The position numbers and the translations under genes are program-made. From Cellulophaga baltica (GTDB lineage: Bacteria > Bacteroidota > Bacteroidia > Flavobacteriales > Flavobacteriaceae), in NCBI RefSeq assembly GCF_018861125.1, contig NZ_JAHKQN010000020.1, positions 1 to 33,893 of the forward strand: 33,893 bases of DNA, in the 5' to 3' direction. The notes under the pieces were generated by a model. The model was not told the DNA's origin. It saw only the letters and a program-made list of their open reading frames with translations, and made no database searches. Position 1 is the stretch's first letter, and each line of letters starts with the position of its first letter. Positions 28,148 through 33,893 of the stretch are shown in pieces.

Positions 28148-28486
28148 TTAAGCCGTAATTCTAACAGGGATAGTATAAGTTCTACCTTCACGGTAGTTAT
28201 CTAAATTCACTTTTTGGTAGTTTAATTTAGATTTTACATAGTGCTCAATAACTTCACTATCTGTAGTTACTGATAATATTACAATCTCTCTATCTTCATT
28301 CAGAGTAAATAATACATTTGCCGTTAAGTCTTCCTCTACTTTAATTGAGTTATTACCTAAAATTTCACCTATTTGAATAGATAAACTTCTAGCTGGTTTA
28401 TCAGCATTATTTGATTTCTTGTTATCATTAGCCATTATTGAAACGCTTACAAATAACATTACGATTGCTAAACTAATTTTCTTCAT
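28148..28486 (-). CDS. Small exported protein with a TonB C-terminal-like fold (uncharacterised)
   Basis: 112 residues. A signal peptide covers 1-19 (MKKISLAIVMLFVSVSIMA) and cleavage would leave NDNKKSNN. The mature ~90 residues include TANVLFTLNEDREIVILSV, then EVIEHYVKSKLNYQKVNL, and end GRTYTIPVRITA. That strand-helix-strand order, with a hydrophobic final strand, resembles the TonB C-terminal domain, but there is no transmembrane anchor or proline-rich linker as in TonB. The resemblance is inference and no catalytic residues are seen. Such small exported proteins are common in Flavobacteriaceae and are mostly unnamed. It converges on the DUF1456 gene through a shared terminator. A weak TATATTTT box lies upstream on this strand. 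Confidence 0.7.
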   Translation of the reverse strand: MKKISLAIVMLFVSVSIMANDNKKSNNADKPARSLSIQIGEILGNNSIKVEEDLTANVLFTLNEDREIVILSVTTDSEVIEHYVKSKLNYQKVNLDNYREGRTYTIPVRITA

Positions 28487-28829
28487 AATATTTCTTTTAA
28501 AAAAATTAATATTTAATTGATGACTTAAAAAGACACTGTTGAAAATATAATGATCACTTAAATTCCAATTTAATACATTCTATATTTTCTCTAGTACTCT
28601 TTAATTTACATGTCAAAATTAATTGTAAAAAATGAGCTATCCGAATAACAACAAGAGGCTTAACCCATATTTAAATTGCATAACAATTCATTAAAAATTA
28701 AAAATTTTCGAAAGTTTTTTCTTACTTAAACTTATTTAATAGAAAACTTCATTAAGCATCATTTTATGCAAAAATTCCCTTATAAATGGTGATAATACCG
28801 CAGCTAATTTTCAATTCTATTGCAAACAA
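28487..28829. other. Intergenic stretch without a recognisable gene
   Basis: About 340 bases of very AT-rich sequence upstream of the small exported protein and downstream of sucC. I found no frame with coding character; the longest ATG frame read (near 28632) gives about 20 residues. It holds a 6-bp inverted repeat, TTTACA (28605-28610) with TGTAAA (28624-28629), 13 nt apart, and TTTCGAAA at 28706-28713. Part must be the promoter of the small exported protein. Confidence 0.6.
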
Positions 28830-28867
28830 AAAAAAGAGGGTAATGTTAAGAAAACATTACCCTCTTT
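28830..28867 (-). terminator. Terminator after sucC (minus strand)
   Basis: A perfect 15-bp stem, 28833-28847 with 28853-28867, and a 5-nt loop. On the minus strand it runs into a long T tract (complement of 28827-28835). It starts 18 nt after the sucC stop. Confidence 0.93.
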
Positions 28868-28885
28868 AATATTTATATTTTAGTG

Positions 28886-30076
28886 TTAAGCTAAAACTTC
28901 TTTTACTTTATCAGCTGCTTCTTGGAATTGCACTGCAGATTGTACATCTAAACCAGAATTATCAATTAATTCTTTAGCTACATCAGCATTAGTACCTTGT
29001 AAACGTACAATAATTGGCACATTTATAGTTCCCATGTTTTTATAAGCATCAATTACACCTTGAGCAACACGATCACAACGAACGATACCACCAAATATGT
29101 TAATCAAGATAGCTTTTACAGCAGGATCTTTTAAGATAATCTCAAAAGCCGCCTCAACACGTGCAGCATCAGCAGTACCACCAACATCTAAAAAGTTAGC
29201 TGGCTCACCACCTGCTTGCTTAATTAAATCCATAGTTGCCATTGCTAAACCAGCACCATTAACCATACAACCAACGTTACCATCAAGGTCAACATAGTTT
29301 AATCCTAAAGCACCAGCTTCAACCTCAATTGCATTCTCTTCTCTAAGATCACGCATTTCAGCATATTGCTTTCTTCTATATAATGCATTATCATCAATAG
29401 ACACTTTAGCATCAACAGCCATTATTTTATCATCCGAAGTTTTTAAAACTGGATTAATTTCAAACATACTAGAATCACTCTCAACATATGCTTTATATAA
29501 AGAAGCGATAAATTTCGTCATTTCTTTAAAAGCTGTACCTGATAAACCTAAGTTAAAGGCTATTTTACGAGCTTGGAAAGGTAACAAACCTGTTGCCGGA
29601 TCAATTTCTTCAGTAAATATTAAGTGTGGTGTACTTTCAGCTACCTCTTCAATATCCATACCACCTTCAGTAGAATACATAATCATATTTCTACCTGTTC
29701 CACGGTTTAATAAAACTGAAACATAAAATTCGCTAGTTTCACTATCACCTGGGTAATAAACATCTTCAGCTACTAAAACTTGATGTACTTTTTTACCTTC
29801 TGCTGAAGTTTGAGGAGTTACTAAATTCATTCCAATAATTTGTCCTGCAATTTCTTCAACCTCTTTTAGGTTTTTAGCTAATTTAACACCGCCACCTTTT
29901 CCACGTCCACCTGCATGAACTTGTGCTTTAATAACGTGCCAACCTGTTCCTGTTTCAGCTGTTAATTGCTTTGCAGCATCTACAGCCTCTTTTGCATTCT
30001 GAGCTACAATTCCTCTTTGGATACGTACCCCAAAACTTGCCAAAATTTCTTTTCCTTGATATTCGTGAAGATTCAT
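28886..30076 (-). CDS. sucC: Succinyl-CoA synthetase (ADP-forming) subunit beta
   Basis: 396 residues, the usual length. The beta subunit, with SucD, catalyses the substrate-level phosphorylation step of the citric acid cycle, converting succinyl-CoA to succinate. The N-terminal ATP-grasp domain begins [17 protein letters not shown]. The nucleotide-binding part contains [19 protein letters not shown] (51-69). Further conserved segments are [44 protein letters not shown] and [11 protein letters not shown], which together form the CoA-ligase-type C-terminal domain at ~240-396. No sucD is adjacent, as is common in Bacteroidota. The gene has its own promoter and a strong terminator. It diverges from lysA over 248 bp. 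Confidence 0.97.
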   Translation of the reverse strand: MNLHEYQGKEILASFGVRIQRGIVAQNAKEAVDAAKQLTAETGTGWHVIKAQVHAGGRGKGGGVKLAKNLKEVEEIAGQIIGMNLVTPQTSAEGKKVHQVLVAEDVYYPGDSETSEFYVSVLLNRGTGRNMIMYSTEGGMDIEEVAESTPHLIFTEEIDPATGLLPFQARKIAFNLGLSGTAFKEMTKFIASLYKAYVESDSSMFEINPVLKTSDDKIMAVDAKVSIDDNALYRRKQYAEMRDLREENAIEVEAGALGLNYVDLDGNVGCMVNGAGLAMATMDLIKQAGGEPANFLDVGGTADAARVEAAFEIILKDPAVKAILINIFGGIVRCDRVAQGVIDAYKNMGTINVPIIVRLQGTNADVAKELIDNSGLDVQSAVQFQEAADKVKEVLA

Positions 30077-30105
30077 AAGTAAATCGTGTCTTTATTTTAT
30101 ATGAA

Positions 30106-30113
30106 CAAAAATA
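30106..30113 (-). promoter_or_regulatory. -7 promoter box (TATTTTTG, minus strand) for sucC
   Basis: Read on the minus strand, TATTTTTG matches TAnnTTTG exactly and ends 29 nt before the sucC ATG. No TTG lies at the expected -33 distance. Confidence 0.5.
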
Positions 30114-30276
30114 GCAAACCAATACTAATTACCCTAATGAAATATCCATGCTATTTTCTAAATTATTAAAATGATAACACATGAATATCACTAAACACCC
30201 CTCAAAACCTGATATCTACCTATATCCTGTTTTAAATATAACAATTTGTTGTATTTTGATTTATTGATAAATTATT

Positions 30277-30307
30277 TTGTCCGAATGGTAGAAGAAGTCT
30301 AGATTTG
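30277..30307 (+). promoter_or_regulatory. Promoter of lysA (TTG-N20-TAGATTTG)
   Basis: TTG at 30277-30279, a 20-nt spacer and TAGATTTG at 30300-30307 give both boxes of the Bacteroidota consensus with normal spacing. The ATG at 30325 is 18 nt past the -7 box, so the leader is very short. This is the clearest promoter in the window. Confidence 0.7.
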
Positions 30308-30324
30308 CTCAAAATTTTATTGCA

Positions 30325-31569
30325 ATGACGCAGAACGATTTATTACAGATAGCAAAAACGTACGGAGATCCTGTTTACGTTTATGATGCAGAAAAAATCA
30401 TTTCTCAGTTCAACAGACTGACCAATGCTTTTAGTGATGTCAAAAAATTAAAATTAAATTACGCTTGTAAAGCCTTATCTAATATTACCATATTAAAACT
30501 AATGAATAGTCTTGGTAGCGGCTTAGATACGGTATCTATACAAGAAGTACAATTAGGACTTTTAGCTGGTTTTAAACCTGAAAACATAATATTTACCCCA
30601 AACGGAGTTTCTCTTGAAGAAATTGAAGAAGCATCTAAATTAGGTGTTCGAATTAATATAGATAATTTATCTGTTTTAGAACAGTTTGGAAGCAAGCACC
30701 CAAATGTACCTGTTTGTATTAGAATTAACCCACACGTAATGGCTGGTGGCAATTCTAACATTTCGGTAGGTCATATTGATTCTAAATTTGGAATTAGCAT
30801 TCACCAAATTCCACATTTATTACGAATTGTAGAGCTTACCAAAATGAATATCAATGGTATTCACATGCATACAGGTAGTGATATTTTAGATATTGATGTA
30901 TTTCTTTACGCTTCAGAAATTCTTTTTGAAACTGCTAAAAACTTTAAAAAATTAGATTTTATTGATTTTGGTAGTGGTTTTAAAGTACCTTATAAAGAAG
31001 CTGATATTGAAACTAATATTGAAGAATTAGGTAAAAAATTATCAGAAAAATTCAATTCTTTCTGTAAAGAATACGGTAAAGAATTAACATTAGCTTTCGA
31101 ACCTGGTAAATTTTTAGTTAGTGAAGCTGGTAGCTTTTTAGCGAAAGTAAATGTAGTAAAACAAACTACATCTACTGTATTTGCTAGTATTGATTCTGGT
31201 TTCAACCACTTAATACGTCCAATGCTTTACGGATCATACCACCAGATTGAAAACATCTCTAACCCAGAAGGTAGAGAACGTTACTACTCTGTAGTAGGAT
31301 ACATTTGTGAGACAGATACATTTGCAAGCAACAGAAGAATCAACGAAATATCAGAAGGTGATATTCTTCGTTTTAAAAATTCAGGTGCATATTGCTTTAC
31401 AATGGCAAGCAACTACAATAGTAGATTTAGACCACCAGAAGTTTTGTGGTACAATGGTGAAGCAATTTTGATACGTGAACGCGAAACATTAGACGACATC
31501 ACACGAAACCAAGTAGACACTGAAAACTTATTTGCGAAAAAGGAAAAAGCGAAAGCTGTAGCTAAATAA
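30325..31569 (+). CDS. lysA: Diaminopimelate decarboxylase
   Basis: 414 residues, PLP-dependent, fold III (alanine racemase-like). It makes L-lysine from meso-diaminopimelate, the last step of lysine synthesis. The PLP lysine is Lys49 in NYACKALSN. Other family marks are INPHV, the KFGIS segment, GIHMHTGSDI, DFGSGF (phosphate-binding glycines), FEPGKFLV, ICETDTF (the active-site cysteine region, usually CESxD) and AYCFTMASNYNSRFRPPEVLW near the end. The start is supported by the promoter just upstream. It stands alone with its own terminator. No other lysine gene is in the window. Confidence 0.96.
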   Translation: MTQNDLLQIAKTYGDPVYVYDAEKIISQFNRLTNAFSDVKKLKLNYACKALSNITILKLMNSLGSGLDTVSIQEVQLGLLAGFKPENIIFTPNGVSLEEIEEASKLGVRINIDNLSVLEQFGSKHPNVPVCIRINPHVMAGGNSNISVGHIDSKFGISIHQIPHLLRIVELTKMNINGIHMHTGSDILDIDVFLYASEILFETAKNFKKLDFIDFGSGFKVPYKEADIETNIEELGKKLSEKFNSFCKEYGKELTLAFEPGKFLVSEAGSFLAKVNVVKQTTSTVFASIDSGFNHLIRPMLYGSYHQIENISNPEGRERYYSVVGYICETDTFASNRRINEISEGDILRFKNSGAYCFTMASNYNSRFRPPEVLWYNGEAILIRERETLDDITRNQVDTENLFAKKEKAKAVAK

Positions 31570-31597
31570 GTTTAATCTTAATATTTTGAATACCAAT

Positions 31598-31625
31598 AAA
31601 ATCCTGTTTATAGCAGGATTTTTTT
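31598..31625 (+). terminator. Terminator after lysA
   Basis: A 9-bp stem, AAAATCCTG (31598-31606) with CAGGATTTT (31614-31622), and a 7-nt loop, followed by a T run to 31625. It starts 28 nt after the stop. Confidence 0.9.
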
Positions 31626-31744
31626 ATTCTGCCCAAATTAGTTTTACTTTAACAGCATATAAAAAATAAAAAGCACTATGTAACGTTAGGTTTACTGTAA
31701 TAACTAGACTAAACGACCATATTTAGACTCACAAAATCAATATT

Positions 31745-32266
31745 ATGAATACCAAAAAGTTTTCTCTTTTCTTATTTATAGCATTTTTATCACTTAGTAT
31801 GAATGCGCAAGAAGTAACATGGTTGTCATGGGATGAAGCGGTTAATTTAGCCCAGACAGATAAAAACCCTAAAAAAATATTTATAGATGTTTATACAGAT
31901 TGGTGTGGTTGGTGTAAAAAAATGGATAAAGATACTTTTCAAAACGAAGAAGTAGCCAAGTACATGTCTGAAAACTACTATATGGTTAAATTAGACGGTG
32001 AAGGAAAAGAACCTATAGAATTTAAAGGTAAGACATTCAAATTTGTTGCCTCAGGCAGAAATGGTTATCACGAATTTGCTGCTGCATTAATGCAAGGAAA
32101 AATGAGCTACCCAACTACTATCTTTTTAGACGAAAAAATGAATATGCTTTCTCCTGTGCCAGGATATCAAAAACCTGATGCTTTTTTACAAATCGCTAAA
32201 TATTTCGGAGAAAATATTCATAAAGAAAAAGACTGGCAAACATACACTGGAGAAGGTACTAAATAA
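31745..32266 (+). CDS. Exported thioredoxin-like protein (WCGWC)
   Basis: 173 residues. A signal peptide covers 1-21 (SLSMNAQ), so the mature protein acts outside the cytoplasm, probably in the periplasm. The thioredoxin-like domain shows the redox motif WCGWC at 53-57 (Cys54, Cys57) after FIDVYTDW, and the cis-proline at Pro123 in SYPTTIFLD. The CGWC pair and the FQNEEVAKYM segment resemble the thioredoxin_7/DUF255-like group of exported thioredoxins rather than cytoplasmic TrxA (CGPC). The likely role is thiol-disulfide exchange on envelope proteins; the partner is not known. The cysteine-rich adhesin in this window is one conceivable client, which is speculation. It is a single gene between terminators. 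Confidence 0.88.
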   Translation: MNTKKFSLFLFIAFLSLSMNAQEVTWLSWDEAVNLAQTDKNPKKIFIDVYTDWCGWCKKMDKDTFQNEEVAKYMSENYYMVKLDGEGKEPIEFKGKTFKFVASGRNGYHEFAAALMQGKMSYPTTIFLDEKMNMLSPVPGYQKPDAFLQIAKYFGENIHKEKDWQTYTGEGTK

Positions 32267-32285
32267 GAAAAAATAAATTTTAAAT

Positions 32286-32319
32286 AAAAAAGAGGCTACA
32301 TAGCCTCTTTTTTATTTTT
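32286..32319. terminator. Bidirectional terminator between the thioredoxin-like gene and guaB
   Basis: A 13-bp stem, AAAAAAGAGGCTA (32286-32298) with TAGCCTCTTTTTT (32301-32313), around a minimal loop. T-rich sequence follows on both strands. It serves both convergent genes. Confidence 0.88.
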
Positions 32320-32338
32320 TGTGACCAAAACTCTCTAT

Positions 32339-33811
32339 TTACCTACTATAATTAGGAGATTCTTTAGTAATTGTAACATCATGTGGATGACTTTCATTAA
32401 TACCACTTGCTGTAATTTTTACAAACTTCCCTGTTTCTTTTAAAGTTTCAATATCTTTTGCTCCGCAATATCCCATACCGGCTTTTAAACCGCCTACAAA
32501 TTGGTGAATACTTTCATATAATTCCCCTTTATAAGGAACACGCCCTACAATACCTTCTGGTACTAATTTCTTAATATCATCTTCAACATCTTGAAAATAC
32601 CTGTCTTTAGAGCCTTGTTTCATTGCCTCAACAGAACCCATACCACGGTACGACTTAAACTTACGCCCTTCGTATATAATAGTTTCACCAGGAGATTCTT
32701 TAGTTCCTGCTAAAAGCGAACCTAACATAACAGTATCAGCTCCTGCTGCAATTGCTTTTGGTATATCACCCGTATAGCGAATACCACCATCTGCAATTAC
32801 TGGAACACCTGTACCTTTTATAGCCGCTGAAACTTCTAATACAGCTGAAAATTGAGGAAATCCAACCCCTGCAACTACACGCGTTGTACATATAGACCCA
32901 GGACCAATACCAACTTTTACAGCATCAGCACCAGCTTCTACTAAATATTTAGCAGCGTCACCTGTTGCTATATTTCCAACAATAACATCTAAGTCAGGAA
33001 ATTTAGTTTTTACACTTTTTAAAACCTCAACAACACCTCTAGTATGCCCGTGAGCAGTATCAATAACAACAGCATCAACACCTGCGTTAACCAATGCTTC
33101 TGCTCTATCAACAGCATCAGCAGTCACACCCAATGCAGCTGCAACTCTTAAACGACCGTATTGGTCTTTATTTGCTGTAGGTTTTTGAGTTAGTTTTGTT
33201 ATATCTCTAAACGTAATTAAACCTACTAGTTTATAATCTTTATCAACTACTGGTAATTTTTCAATCTTATTTTCTTGTAAAATATCCTCTGCTTGCTCTA
33301 GTGAGGTACCTTCGCTTACAGTTACAAGATTTTTAGTCGTCATTACTTCAGAAAGTGGGCGATCATTGTTTTTTTCGAAACGTAAATCTCTATTAGTAAC
33401 AATACCTAATAATTTACCTGCATCATCAACAATAGGAATCCCGCCAATACTAAACTCTTTCATTGAAGCTTTTGCGTCGCGAACAAAAGAATTTAAAGGC
33501 AACGTCACAGGATCGATAATCATACCGCTTTCTGCACGTTTCACTTTACGCACCTTCAATGCTTGTTCTTCAATGGTCATGTTTTTATGCAAAACACCTA
33601 TACCACCTTCTTGTGCCATAGCAATTGCCATTTTAGATTCCGTTACCGTATCCATAGCAGCAGATACAATAGGAACATTAATGGTTATATTACGCGTAAA
33701 TTTTGTTTGAATATTTACTTCTCTTGGAAGTACTTCAGAAAAAGCTGGGACTAAGAGTACGTCATCATAAGTAAGACCTTCTCCAACAATTTTATCAAGA
33801 TGTGCTTGCAT
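32339..33811 (-). CDS. guaB: Inosine-5'-monophosphate dehydrogenase
   Basis: 490 residues, the usual length. It oxidises IMP to XMP with NAD+, the committed step of guanine nucleotide synthesis. The TIM-barrel catalytic domain is split by a pair of CBS domains at ~95-205 ([32 protein letters not shown]). The catalytic cysteine is Cys308 in [13 protein letters not shown]. Other family marks are the start [47 protein letters not shown], and the flap with [11 protein letters not shown]. No key residue is missing. The gene reads alone on the minus strand. Confidence 0.97.
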   Translation of the reverse strand: MQAHLDKIVGEGLTYDDVLLVPAFSEVLPREVNIQTKFTRNITINVPIVSAAMDTVTESKMAIAMAQEGGIGVLHKNMTIEEQALKVRKVKRAESGMIIDPVTLPLNSFVRDAKASMKEFSIGGIPIVDDAGKLLGIVTNRDLRFEKNNDRPLSEVMTTKNLVTVSEGTSLEQAEDILQENKIEKLPVVDKDYKLVGLITFRDITKLTQKPTANKDQYGRLRVAAALGVTADAVDRAEALVNAGVDAVVIDTAHGHTRGVVEVLKSVKTKFPDLDVIVGNIATGDAAKYLVEAGADAVKVGIGPGSICTTRVVAGVGFPQFSAVLEVSAAIKGTGVPVIADGGIRYTGDIPKAIAAGADTVMLGSLLAGTKESPGETIIYEGRKFKSYRGMGSVEAMKQGSKDRYFQDVEDDIKKLVPEGIVGRVPYKGELYESIHQFVGGLKAGMGYCGAKDIETLKETGKFVKITASGINESHPHDVTITKESPNYSR

Positions 33812-33834
33812 GGCAATTAAATATTAATTGCACA

Positions 33835-33842
33835 CAAAGGTA
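33835..33842 (-). promoter_or_regulatory. -7 promoter box (TACCTTTG, minus strand) for guaB
   Basis: On the minus strand TACCTTTG is an exact TAnnTTTG match, 23 nt before the guaB ATG. The -33 position holds only T-rich sequence. Confidence 0.55.
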
Positions 33843-33893
33843 CAATTAATATCTCTAATTAAAGCTGATAAAAAAAAGTTAATTCTTCAGCTA

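Noticed and set aside
28632-28694. Short ORF in the intergenic stretch before sucC
   Set aside because: About 20 residues with no ribosome-binding context, promoter or recognisable sequence.
29097-29297. Plus-strand ORF opposite sucC
   Set aside because: An antisense shadow of a well-conserved gene, with no start signal or recognisable protein.

Overview
The window is an AT-rich stretch of a chromosome from a member of the Bacteroidota, most likely a marine Flavobacteriaceae. The evidence is the type IX secretion (T9SS) type B sorting domains, SprB-like repeats, -7 promoter boxes of the TAnnTTTG type, weak Shine-Dalgarno use and the mix of housekeeping genes. No transposase, tRNA, rRNA, prophage or CRISPR array is visible, so this looks like ordinary chromosome carrying a large surface-protein locus.

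Layout. Bases 1-4365: the 3' end of an OmpA-family gene with a strong terminator, heme A synthase (ctaA/COX15 type), a pRiA4b ORF-3-like acidic protein, a YejK/NdpA-type nucleoid-associated protein, and a convergent unnamed gene whose residues match a protein-kinase-like active site. Bases 4616-20320: a 4129-residue SprB-like adhesin (IgGFc-binding-like head, DUF11 and thrombospondin type 3 segments, about 29 SprB-like repeats, type B T9SS signal), then a shorter paralogue of its N-terminal third that has no recognised T9SS signal. Bases 20410-24916: a two-gene ABC-2 exporter closely followed by a second T9SS type B cargo protein. Bases 24980-33811: housekeeping and stress genes: uvrB, a small heat-shock protein, a DUF1456 protein, a small exported TonB-C-like protein, sucC, lysA, an exported thioredoxin-like protein and guaB.

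How the genes work together. The two type B cargo proteins and the paralogue are predicted to be exported by Sec; the two with a C-terminal signal would then cross the outer membrane through T9SS and act in adhesion or gliding. No PorP/SprF partner is present in the window. Most other genes are independent units bounded by good hairpin terminators, several of them bidirectional.

Most worth a second look: the cryptic kinase-like gene; the exact two-cysteine pattern of 28 adhesin repeats, with a lone-cysteine repeat next to the sorting domain; a roughly 200-residue domain nested inside one repeat; a perfect 14-bp palindrome between the likely promoter boxes of the giant gene; nested direct repeats in the hsp20 intergenic region; and the unusual C-terminal tail of the paralogue.
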